Shown piece by piece: positions 48,455-57,289 of a stretch of DNA of 64,000 nt (position 1 is the stretch's first letter; each line of letters opens with the position of its first letter). This DNA is from Vibrio maritimus (GTDB lineage: Bacteria; Pseudomonadota; Gammaproteobacteria; Enterobacterales; Vibrionaceae): assembly GCA_003263775.1 (NCBI GenBank), contig JYJJ01000067.1, forward strand, positions 1-64,000. Direction: 5' to 3'. The notes under the pieces are model-generated. The model ran no database searches. It worked only from the letters and a program-made list of their open reading frames with translations, and had not been told where the DNA came from. Position numbers and translations under genes: made by a program.

Positions 48455-49186
48455 TTAGTGTGTAGGATGGCTTGGATCAAGCACCTTGTTACCTTGCTCT
48501 ATCAAGCTGCTCAAAAACTGAATCACCCCTGTTACATATCTTTGTAGTTCAAAATCGACCTCGAGAATTAGTTTCCCTTGAAGAGGACTAAAGTATGGAA
48601 ATTTAACAATATGTCCCTCAATTTTGTGCCCATGCTTTATAGTGTTATTTAGAGTACGGCATTCATCTGCATCTTGGAAAGAATCTAATTTGGACAACGT
48701 GATACTTAACTTTGCAAATTCTTTATTAAAATCGTTGAACCTATACGGAACCTTTACATTAGATTCTTGAGTTCCATTGATATGGAAACACATTTTCTTA
48801 TACACAAACCCCATAGTCTGTTCGGCAATAGCCCAAAGGCCAACGACTGTCATTTGGTTTGAGAATTGATATGTTTGATAATTTGATGAGGATTGAGCAT
48901 GGATTTGTTCTTTGGCGCGAACGTACATCATGCTATTTTCATCTGCGTTTTCCAGTTGTTCTTTATGCTGGTCAATAAACGCATCTATAGCTTTCTCGTT
49001 TTCCGCTATATGACCATGAGTTATCTGCTGAAGCCTGCAAAAATCATACATTTTCCAATCTAACTCCATCTGTATTTGACCGAGTAAGCCAGAAGAATTG
49101 AAAAAATACACCATTGGTGCTTCTTCATCACCAGGAAATGCACACCTCGATCTCAAGGGTTTGTATGATGGTATTTTATTGTACAT
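48455..49186 (-). CDS. Uncharacterised cassette-type protein
   Basis: 243 residues from an ATG at 49186 with AAAGGA upstream; the frame extends to a TTG at 49291, whose added residues are basic and unlikely. No signal or membrane segment. The sequence is helical, with a region RTLNNTIKHGHKI near residue 190 that recalls the NN-IKH signature of HEPN-like or related RNA-targeting helical domains. The R-to-H spacing is not classical, so I do not assign it. Position among attC-like sites suggests cargo. Confidence 0.5.
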   Translation of the reverse strand: MYNKIPSYKPLRSRCAFPGDEEAPMVYFFNSSGLLGQIQMELDWKMYDFCRLQQITHGHIAENEKAIDAFIDQHKEQLENADENSMMYVRAKEQIHAQSSSNYQTYQFSNQMTVVGLWAIAEQTMGFVYKKMCFHINGTQESNVKVPYRFNDFNKEFAKLSITLSKLDSFQDADECRTLNNTIKHGHKIEGHIVKFPYFSPLQGKLILEVDFELQRYVTGVIQFLSSLIEQGNKVLDPSHPTH

Positions 49187-49646
49187 CTTGTCCTTTATCT
49201 TACTAAATCTGAGAAAACCTAACGCTTTATAGACAGAATTTTTCCTTCTTCGTCTTCCACCTATGTTGCTGCTATTTATTATGAAACTCAAGTAGTATCA
49301 ACCTGTTGTGTGAATTGGCATAGAGTTACATGAGCGCACTACGGACAAAAAACCGCTTAAGAGGCCAAAGTACGCGTTAGATTGACTTTGTCTAGCTAGG
49401 TCTTTCTGTACTAGTTCTGAAAGGCAGTGAGGCAAAAACGAGCCTGCAATCAGTGTTCCACACTATCTCGAGTAAAAATCTAGCGGGAAAAGGTGGAAGG
49501 CTTTACATGTTCTGAAACTAGACGTGACCCAGTAACTCATACTAAGCCACCTATAGCCCCCTTGAAATGCAACTAAAACACACTCACATTTTGGAGAACT
49601 TTCATTGGAGCAATTTTGGAAACGGAATTTTATATCGATTTTTCAA
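49187..49646. other. Island interior next to attR, no gene
   Basis: 460 bases. TTTTGGAG at 49589-49596, ATTGGAG at 49604-49610 and TTTTGGA at 49614-49620 may be integrase arm sites matching those near attL. A further degenerate attC-like stretch (minus strand CTAACGCG..) lies near 49370. Confidence 0.4.
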
Positions 49647-49715
49647 TCAGTTAATAGAAACAACTGTGCTGCCCATGCATACAACGAGAATCGATAGTTT
49701 CTTTCTACTAATCAT
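49647..49715 (-). pseudogene. Orphaned 5' end of the LMW phosphatase gene
   Basis: The minus strand reads MISRKKLSILVVCMG and then unrelated residues to a stop, 22 codons in all. A good ribosome-binding site (AAGGGG) precedes the ATG. The first 15 codons match the LMW phosphatase N-terminus MNNKKKLSILVVCMG. This is the original chromosomal start, cut off when the island inserted. Confidence 0.8.
49670..49704. repeat. attR: right 35-bp direct repeat of the island
   Basis: Identical to 35262-35296 in the same orientation. To the right, the region upstream of the original gene start still shows weak similarity to the new upstream region at attL (TTTTCACGTC at both). Confidence 0.85.
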
Positions 49716-49810
49716 AACATTCCCCTTACCCGTTTGATTTTCACGTCTAAATACAATCATTCTAGCTGCTCAACAGTCTTGTATTCATCAATGACGGGCT
49801 GATTTTCCAC

Positions 49811-51121
49811 CTACTTCAAAAAGCCCAAATCCTGAAGCGAAAATTTGGCTAAATTCGGGAAAATATAATTCATCGCGCTGTCACTATTCACCCCCATCCA
49901 CTTCGCCACTGTCGCGCCTATCTGCTCGACTGACGTCGTTGGGATCATTCGCCCTTTGTTAAAGTCATTTTCGCCATCAAGGATTAACGATGGCCACTGT
50001 CCATATAGTTGCCCGCCATTTAGTGCGCCGCCCATCACTAGGTGATTGCTTGCCCAGCCGTGGTCGGTTCCTGTACCGTTGCTGGCAAGACGCCTGCCAA
50101 AATCAGACATCGTCATTGTTGTCACTTTATCACCTAGCCCTGAGGCTTCCATTGATTGATTGAAGGCTGCTAACGATTGGCTTAATGCGCTCATCAATAT
50201 AGCGTGGTCTTCCAACTGGTTAGCGTGGGTGTCAAAACCGCCTAAGCCAACAAAATAGACTTGTTTTTGATGTCCAAGTTGGTCGCTCGATTTGATCAGC
50301 CTCGCGACTGTGTGGAGTTGGTGACTTAAGGATATATCGGGGAAGTGATCTTCTTCTGGTACTGATTCAATCGCCGTTGCAAGTTTGTCTCGTATTGAAA
50401 TTGAGTCGCCCTTCACGCGATCAAACTCTCGCCCAAAGGCCGTCAGTGGTGATAAACCCATCACCTGATCAAAGCTCTCGCGGCGCTGGTCGTTTTTGAT
50501 GGCGTTCACTTGCGGCAGCGATGAGGCATTGATCAGGTTGGTGCTGTGCTCTGTGCCATTAAGCAGCTGCGCGTAGCCATTAAGGCTAAACGTTGGGCTA
50601 ATCGTATCTGACTCGCTGCTAAGCACGTCCATTAATCGTCCTGCCCAGCCAAGTGTTGTCGTGCTGCCAGACCAGCCACGCTGCCACTCCGCCTGCTGGG
50701 AGTTGTGAGAGAATAGAAATGGTGGCATCGCGTGCGTACCGTCTTCCAGACCTGCTTTTGTTGACGGTTCTATCAGCACTCCACTGTTAGCAATTGGAAC
50801 CATTTGACCTGTATTCATCAGGCTCTGTAATTCCGGCATTGAAGGATGAATCCCCAATGTCAGGTCTGAACCGGTATTGAGCGATACTGGCAGCAATGAG
50901 GCTTGTGGTATCGCGATGTCAGGACGAGCAGTGGCATACTCATCGTAGTGTGAATTGTCACTTGGAATCAGCATGTTAAAGCCGTCATTCCCGCCGAACA
51001 AAAACACACATACCAGGGCTTTGTAATCATTAGTTGGCAACGCATGTGCCGAGCCGATGCCCATCATCGATACTACGGGTGTTGTGGCCATAGCCGCTAA
51101 CAATTGACGACGAGAAATCAT
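49811..51121 (-). CDS. DUF1501 family Tat-exported protein
   Basis: 436 residues. A twin-arginine signal peptide (MISRRQLLAAMATTPVVSM) leads to a DUF1501 domain, an alkaline-phosphatase/sulfatase-like fold of unknown function: FLFGGNDGFNMLIPSD, GGFDTHANQL, MTMSDFGRRLASNGTGTDHG (each a conserved block). Its start overlaps the DUF1800 stop by four bases (51118-51121), so the two are translationally coupled. DUF1800/DUF1501 pairs are common in marine gammaproteobacteria and planctomycetes. Confidence 0.88.
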   Translation of the reverse strand: MISRRQLLAAMATTPVVSMMGIGSAHALPTNDYKALVCVFLFGGNDGFNMLIPSDNSHYDEYATARPDIAIPQASLLPVSLNTGSDLTLGIHPSMPELQSLMNTGQMVPIANSGVLIEPSTKAGLEDGTHAMPPFLFSHNSQQAEWQRGWSGSTTTLGWAGRLMDVLSSESDTISPTFSLNGYAQLLNGTEHSTNLINASSLPQVNAIKNDQRRESFDQVMGLSPLTAFGREFDRVKGDSISIRDKLATAIESVPEEDHFPDISLSHQLHTVARLIKSSDQLGHQKQVYFVGLGGFDTHANQLEDHAILMSALSQSLAAFNQSMEASGLGDKVTTMTMSDFGRRLASNGTGTDHGWASNHLVMGGALNGGQLYGQWPSLILDGENDFNKGRMIPTTSVEQIGATVAKWMGVNSDSAMNYIFPNLAKFSLQDLGFLK

Positions 51122-52787
51122 TGGGCAAGCTCCTCAATATGGAATTCTTGACTGGTCACCACAATATAGAGCGCATTGCGAACCTTTAGACTTTGCTGCG
51201 TATCGCGAAGACTTTCTACATTTTCTAAAACTATCACTCGAAGAGACTCACTCATTCTTTGCGACAACAGACGTCTTTCAATTTCATCAATCAATGCCTG
51301 GTGATCATTAGCTATCGCTTCGAGCGGTGCAGTATTGATCACAATACGATTCGGGTTTGTTTCACCCTCATAGTTTGTTCTACCTAATGCAGACCAAAGT
51401 TGGTTGTTGGTCAGAATGAAGTTGTTCCAACTGAGTATTTCAAATTCCGGAGCCACATCATTCGCATCCGCAATCTCGCCAATGGGTGCATAATTGGGAG
51501 AGAAAAAGTTAAACACGCTTGGAGAGCCCAGCGGTGACTGTCCATAAGCGCCAAAGGTGTTGATAGAGTTATAGAAACGGCCTGAAGGATCGGCGGATTT
51601 CGCCTCAAGAGCTCGGAAGAAGTTAGTCATCGCGATTAACGGCTCTTTCATCTTAACTGGCGTTCGTTCACCAGCGTTAAGCGCTTCACTGTCAGTTAAG
51701 ATCCCACGGATCACCGCTTTAAGATCGCCCCGTACTCCATTGCCATTGTCGGCAAACAGCGCACTGACTCTCGCCACGTATGCGGGAGAAGGGTTAGAAG
51801 TCACCAGTCTTTGGATAAGATGTTTACTAATAAATGGCGCGGTATTCGGGTGATTGAGTAACATATCCATAGCCTGCGCCATATCTTGCTCAGGCGTTTG
51901 ACCTTGGGCAAAAACCTCGCCCATCACCACCTTTTCTTCATCATCATGGCGTTCAGGATAAGCAATCATAGGTACAAACCAATTGCCATCTTTAGAGCCC
52001 CAGCCTGACTGATTCCTCTCTGCAATGTGCCAACCAGTAAATACGCGAGCCAGGTTCTCAATATCGTCTTGAGAATAAGTCGGGATCTGTTGTCCTTGGC
52101 TATCAAGTTTGTCTGAACCATCTTGATTGAGTTCATAAAGTCCAATGCTGAAGAGTTGCATCACTTCTCGCGCATAGTTCTCATCGGGATAGCGGTTGCG
52201 CTCAGGGTCAGCCTTTTGGTTCGCCATCATAGATAAGTAGTCACCCATCGCCGCATGCCGAGTCACCGCTTCAATCAAATCGCGATAGTTGGCAAAAGCG
52301 TGTGTGATGAGCATGTCGTAATAATCGGCCATCTCTTGTGGGCGCCATTCAAACTGGCGCCATATCGTGAAATCACAAAGATCTCACTCAGTGCAAATGC
52401 GACTCGCTGTCTTAGTTGATCTGGCGCGTTAATACTAAGATCCCACCACACTGCTGCACGATCTGATTGATTGTAACTGTCCTTTCCAGGCTCAAGCTCA
52501 TACTGTTTAAGTCGCGGCAAGTGCAAACTTGGCACCATCGAGAACTGCTGATCGAGCCAAGCAACATAGCCGAGATTAGCTAACTGTTGATAGGAATCTG
52601 GCTTGGGACCAAATGTCGCTCGATAGAGAAGATCATAACGCTGATCTTGAGTGAGAGGAGTATATCCAGGAGTGGCATTCCCCGAATCACCTTCGCCGCC
52701 ACACGCTGACAGCAATGAAAGACCGAACAAGCAGGCGCTCAATTTAAGGACGCCACGCAAGGCATCTCGCTTTCTAATGGAAGACAA
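51118..52787 (-). CDS. DUF1800 family lipoprotein, frame interrupted
   Basis: About 556 residues in two frames. 52275-52787 starts MSSIRKRDALRGVLKLSACL with a lipoprotein signal ending LLSACGGEGD, then LLYRATFGPKPDSYQQLANL, the family start. 51118-52332 continues MADYYDMLITHAFANYRDLI and PDENYAREVMQLFSIGLYEL. One base is missing from the run at 52340-52342; restoring it gives LNGAPQEMADYYD. Partner of the DUF1501 gene in one operon. Function of the pair is unknown; both are exported. Confidence 0.85.
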
Positions 52788-53014
52788 CTAACAAACCTTT
52801 TTACAGACGATTTCATCGCACACTATCGAAGAACACACGTTGCAGCAATCAATGCCAGTACAAACTGTGTCACGGGTTCAAATTCGAAATGAGACTTACA
52901 TCACTCCACATATATTGCGCACAATTAAATTTATTGCAATTCAAAATCCAGATTGTTAGTGTGCTACGTAAACAAACGGAAGCACAATCTCATAACACAA
53001 AAGGCTAGCGACTC

Positions 53015-53644
53015 ATGATTACCCTGCATCACCTCAACAAATCACGCTCTAAGCGCATTATCTGGCTGCTTGAAGAACTTAACGTCCCCTATCAAGTCAA
53101 AGCGTACCAACGTGACGCGGTGACCAATTTAGCGCCAGCAGAGCTCAAAGCGATTCATCCGCTGGGTAAGTCACCGGTTATCGAAGAAAATGGACAAGTG
53201 TTGGCGGAATCCGGTGCCATTACCGAGTATTTGGCGCAGCGTTTTTCTTCCGCCTCTCTTGCACCAGCGCAAGATTCAGCGGAGTATCCTCTTTACTTAC
53301 AGTGGCTACACTTCGCAGAAAGCTCAGCTGCGTTGCCGCTTTTACTCCACTACTTCCTAAAGATTGACGGCAGTGAAACACGCTTTCTCGATGGCTACAG
53401 TAAACAAGAGTTAGCGCTGATCTTGGGTTACCTCAACGATCACCTAACAGCCAACACATGGTTGGTTGGCGGGCAATTTACCACAGCTGATATTCTGCTG
53501 TCTTGGATTGTCGAGGTGGCTGCTCAGCTAGAGCTTCTTGGCGACTATCCTGCATTGGCCGCTTATCTCGCGACGCTTCAACAGCGTCCTGCCGCGCAAA
53601 AAGCCGCAGAGCTTGAAGCGCAATACGACAAATCAAGCGCTTAG
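53015..53644 (+). CDS. Glutathione S-transferase family protein
   Basis: 209 residues. The N-terminal thioredoxin-like domain includes the cis-Pro motif KSPVIEENG and the Ser/Thr position LAESGAITEYLA, followed by an all-helical C-terminal domain with WLVGGQFTTADILLSW, the family N-capping box. The active-site residue near the N-terminus is Ser (HHLNKSRSKR). Cytosolic GST fold; substrate unknown. Confidence 0.9.
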   Translation: MITLHHLNKSRSKRIIWLLEELNVPYQVKAYQRDAVTNLAPAELKAIHPLGKSPVIEENGQVLAESGAITEYLAQRFSSASLAPAQDSAEYPLYLQWLHFAESSAALPLLLHYFLKIDGSETRFLDGYSKQELALILGYLNDHLTANTWLVGGQFTTADILLSWIVEVAAQLELLGDYPALAAYLATLQQRPAAQKAAELEAQYDKSSA

Positions 53645-53750
53645 ATGCTCTTGAAAATAGAAGTAGTGAATATTCTAAACCGAGTCATTTGTTGACCAAT
53701 ATCAACAAATTAACAATTTGAATAAATATCGACTTCTTGCATTGATTAAA

Positions 53751-53810
53751 CATTGATTAAAAGGACACACACCAAAAAGAGCATTGATTAAAAGGACACA
53801 CACCAAAAAG
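53751..53810 (+). repeat. 31-bp tandem duplication upstream of the transposase
   Basis: Two near-perfect copies of a unit starting CATTGATTAAAAGGACACAC, at 53751-53781 and 53782-53810, preceded by a partial CATTGATTAAA copy at 53740. A similar motif in inverted orientation is found after the transposase gene at 55059-55088 (reverse complement ATTATTAAAAGGGACATACAC). Confidence 0.8.
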
Positions 53811-53905
53811 TATGAAATTAGTATGATTTTGCACAAACTGGCGGACTAGCGCCGTTTTAACTAAAGGTTGCCTGCTAAAGTCTCTTTACGTTCATGGAGG
53901 AATGA

Positions 53906-54868
53906 TTGATGACTACTGCCAGAAAGCAACTCGTATCCGTTGATGCCACATCCTATTATCACTGTGTTTCTCGCTGTGTAAGGCGCAGCTTTTTATGTGG
54001 CAAAGACACTCAAACAGGGGCTTGCTATGAGCATCGACGTCAATGGATTGAACACAAAATCTACGCACTAACACATGTCTACTGCATCGATATCTGTGCC
54101 TACACCATTATGAGTAACCACTACCATTTGGTGCTCAATATCAACAAGATTCGAGCTACGGCGCTCTCGCAACACGAGGTGGTCGAACGCTGGGGCAGAA
54201 CGCATAAGTTACCTGTTCTAGTTCAGCGCTGGTTAAGCAATCAGTTGTCAAACAACGCAGAGCACGAAAAATGTGCCGAGATAATTGAAACGTGGCGCGA
54301 GCGGCTGTGGAGCTTAAGCTGGTTTATGAAAGAGTTGAACTTCGATATTGCCTGCAAAGCCAACCGAGAAGATAACTGCACGGGTCACTTTTGGGAAAGT
54401 CGATTCAAAAGTCAGGCTCTGCTCGATGAAAAGGCCCTAGCCGCTGCCATGGCCTATGTGGACTTAAATCCCATCCGAGCTGGCATCGCCAAAACCCCAG
54501 AAACATCTGACTACACATCGATTAAGGCGAGGCTAAATGCGTTGAAGAACGAGCAACTTACCGCTCCTTGCTTGCATCCATTTATCGGCAACCCAACCAA
54601 TGAGATGTTGAATGGCATCCCTTTTCGGCTTATCGATTACATCGAGCTTGTTGACTGGACGGCTCGGCAGTTTCGTGAAGGTAAGGCTCAAATGAATCAA
54701 CGTTTACCAGCGATACTTCATCGATTAGATGTCAATCAGGTCAATTGGCTCAAGGTGTGCACACACATGGAAAAGACAAGAGCCACAGCGATAGGAACGC
54801 GAACATTAGCACTGAAAACGAAAGTTGTGTTAAACAAAGAGAGACTGCATGTTTATCATTTAGAGTAG
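53906..54868 (+). CDS. REP-associated tyrosine transposase (RAYT) family
   Basis: 320 residues of the Y1/IS200-like HUH superfamily. Motifs: YYHCVSRCVRRSFLCG near the N-terminus, the metal-binding HxH in MSNHYHLVLNI (about residue 70), and the catalytic Tyr in AYVDLNPIRAGI (about residue 190), with a conserved GHFWESRFKSQALLDE between them. The RAYT type processes short palindromic repeats rather than moving as a standard IS. The flanking GGACACACACC-type repeats may be its substrate. Intact. Confidence 0.85.
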   Translation: MMTTARKQLVSVDATSYYHCVSRCVRRSFLCGKDTQTGACYEHRRQWIEHKIYALTHVYCIDICAYTIMSNHYHLVLNINKIRATALSQHEVVERWGRTHKLPVLVQRWLSNQLSNNAEHEKCAEIIETWRERLWSLSWFMKELNFDIACKANREDNCTGHFWESRFKSQALLDEKALAAAMAYVDLNPIRAGIAKTPETSDYTSIKARLNALKNEQLTAPCLHPFIGNPTNEMLNGIPFRLIDYIELVDWTARQFREGKAQMNQRLPAILHRLDVNQVNWLKVCTHMEKTRATAIGTRTLALKTKVVLNKERLHVYHLE

Positions 54869-55290
54869 TTTTTGACTTTGACGTTCTCTCCCAAACATTA
54901 ACGGCACCTCTGCTGAAACCGTTCGTTCCGAAAAAGCATTAGACTCCAACGTCTGGCACTTCACTTGCCTAGAATGACATTCCGAGAAGGCTTAATGTTC
55001 ATCATTTATTGTACTTATAGAGATAGTCTATTTCTCATTGTTAGCTTTGCATCCTATTCGATAAAGTGTATGTCCCTTTTAATAATCGCGGCTACTCAAA
55101 CTTCTTGGTTCGCTATATGAAGCGGTTTATTCCTAAATTGGCTGCGAAATGTCGGTTCAAACTCCCTTATCCAGTAAATTCTCCCTAAATAGCGAATTGA
55201 CAAAAGAACCTCCAACTAAGCTAAATTAATTGGAGGTCAAATGGTAATTGTTTTATTTATGAACGGAGTTTTCTTAAGTTTACAGTTTAA
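54869..55290. other. Gene-free region after the RAYT gene
   Basis: 422 bases. Contains the inverted GGGACATACAC motif (55059-55088) and a hairpin ACCTCCAA / TTGGAGGT (55208-55238) that likely terminates the polygalacturonase gene on the minus strand. Nothing else recognised. Confidence 0.45.
55208..55238 (-). terminator. Probable terminator after the polygalacturonase gene
   Basis: Stem ACCTCCAA / TTGGAGGT with TTCTTTTG on the minus-strand exit side. Confidence 0.55.
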
Positions 55291-57121
55291 CTACGACCGT
55301 ACGTCTACATAAACCGTATGATAACCAACTCCTTGTCCATCATTTGCTACGAGCTGAATTCTATAAACTCCAGGAGCTTTGAAGGTAACTTCTGTTGACA
55401 GTTTATTCTCAGATGAAAACTCAACATTTTTTGGGTCGCCATACTTAAAGTACGTGGTTTTGTTGCTTTCATCTTCACCAGTAGGATATTTATCAACATC
55501 ATCAGGTATTACAGTCCATTTTTAAGTCGAAATCATCTCCATCTTTATCAAAAACATTCCCACTAAGAGATATAGTATCACTCACATTCAAGTCTAAGAT
55601 TTGATCCTCTCCAGCATATACATCTGGCGGGATATTCGTGGATTGTCTAATTACCGTTTCACTAGATTCACCATCAACTTTAGCGGTTAATGGCTCTTCA
55701 CCTACATTAAAATTGCGGAAGTAGACTGAATCAAAATCTACATCGTTAATCTCACTAGACTTTTCCCCAATAGCGAAGCTTACATTATCAAAGACAAAAT
55801 CCTTGATCGGTGTTGTTTCAGTTCCTTCTAGCAACATGGGTCTGATTGACCAACCACCAGTAATATTTTCAAACCGAATATCTTTGTAGATAGGATCTCG
55901 ATTGTAAACAATGTTCTTGTGGTCATAGTTAGTTGTAATTTCTAGCATTGTCAATTTCTTCGAGTTTTCAGGTACATCTGCTAGATCTTCAATGCTCATG
56001 TTACGTACACGAATATGCTCGTACTGTGCACCTCTGTTTTTATTCGTTTTAAAGTAGAATCCTTTACGTAGGTCTTTAGCGACTGCATTTTCAATAAATA
56101 TATTTCTGACGCCTCCAGAAGCTTCTGATCCGAGAGCAACAGCATCATCAGCTAGGAATTCAACGTTTTGTACCACAACATTTGTTGTTGGTATTCTTTT
56201 CTTAAGGCCATCAAGATCTCGGCCTGACTTGATAGCAATTGCATCATCTCCAGTCGCAAAAACAACGTCATGTATATGAACGTTGCTCGATGCCTCTATG
56301 TCAATACCATCGTTATTCTTATTCATAGAGTGCATCGTGATATTACGCACTGTGATATTATTAGACATGTAGAAATGATTTACCCAAAATGGCGCATCAA
56401 TAATATCGACACCTTCTAAAAGAATATTTTCTGAGTCATAGAACATAATAAATGCTGGACGCAGCAAATCAGCTTCTTCGTACTTTCGCTCCCAAAGTGG
56501 TGCCAAAGCATTGTTTTGTGCTCTTAATTTTGTCTCAGCATCATTCTTCGGTGAACCTGACACTCGTTTTAAAGATTCATCTTTTGCTTTCTGTACCCAT
56601 GTAGACCAACTTTTTTCAGCTTGACCATTAAGAGTGCCAGATCCTGTAATAGCTACATTTTTCTTTTGGTATGCATAAATTGCAGGTGCAAAGTTATATA
56701 AATCCACACCTTCATACCTAGTCAAGACTTGAGGGAGATAGCTTTCATAATTTGTCGAGAATAATATTTCAGCGCCTTCCTCTAGATGAAAGTTAACATT
56801 ATTTTCTAGAAAAATAGGCCCATCGACTAAAAACTTCCCAGAAGGAATAACTACTTTACCTCCGCCATATCGAGATACATCACGAATGGCTCTTTGTATA
56901 GATTCTCTTGCATCAGTTTTTCCATCGGCAATCGCCCCATATAAATCATCCGTTACTTTAATCTGATAATCTTGAAATGTTGGAACTGTTATATTGCCTA
57001 ATATAACAGGAACTTGAGCCCAAGATCCTTGGTAATTATTATCAACCTCAGACTGAACAGCAAAGCAATTACTAGAAGCCATCGCAGCTGCTATTGAAAA
57101 AATTAAAAATGACCTTTTCAT
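55291..57121 (-). CDS. GH28 polygalacturonase-like glycosidase, frame interrupted near the C-terminus
   Basis: About 610 residues. Signal peptide (MKRSFLIFSIAAAMASSNCFA), then a parallel beta-helix GH28 domain: NNDGIDIEASSNVHIHDVVF (NxD motif), ATGDDAIAIKSG (catalytic Asp pair), VALGSEASGGVRNI in place of the GHG motif, as in some bacterial exo-acting enzymes, and GFYFKTNKNRG. A PKD/cadherin-like domain follows. The listed frame stops at 55502, but one extra base in the T run at 55519-55523 explains this. The next frame continues KWTVIPDDVDKYPTGEDES to a stop at 55291. Probably releases uronic acids from pectin-like polymers outside the cell. Confidence 0.82.
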
Positions 57122-57220
57122 ATTAAATATTCCTTTATTGAATTGGATAAAAAATCAGAGATAGTAAATTATTTTCATTAGGTACAGAATTAAATGCTCA
57201 TTAATTATTCTAGGGTTGAA

Positions 57221-57275
57221 CGCCTCTAAAAATTTCATTAAAGAACAAAACTAAATTAATTTAGAGGCGTATTTT
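57221..57275 (-). terminator. Terminator after uxuA
   Basis: Inverted repeat CGCCTCTAAA / TTTAGAGGCG with a long AT-rich loop, ahead of the T-rich exit on the minus strand. Confidence 0.5.
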
Positions 57276-57289
57276 TATTGTTATATTAG

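Larger units (their letters stand above)
35262..49704. mobile_element. Integrated 14.4-kb genomic island in the LMW phosphatase gene
   Basis: Bounded by the 35-bp direct repeats. Inside are a lambda-type xis-int pair, a serine recombinase, a giant Mrr-NACHT protein, an acidic membrane protein and a three-gene block with attC-like sites. The contents are markedly AT-rich beside the flanks. No capsid, tail, replication or conjugation genes are visible, so it is not a self-sufficient phage or ICE. It is best described as a defence-type integrative island, possibly a phage satellite or prophage remnant. The int gene is not next to either end: the cassette-like block lies between int and attR, suggesting later insertion. 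Confidence 0.8.

Noticed and set aside
49370..49385. A fourth attC site near attR
   Set aside because: Only one end box (CTAACGCG on the minus strand) is recognisable; no pairing partner was found.
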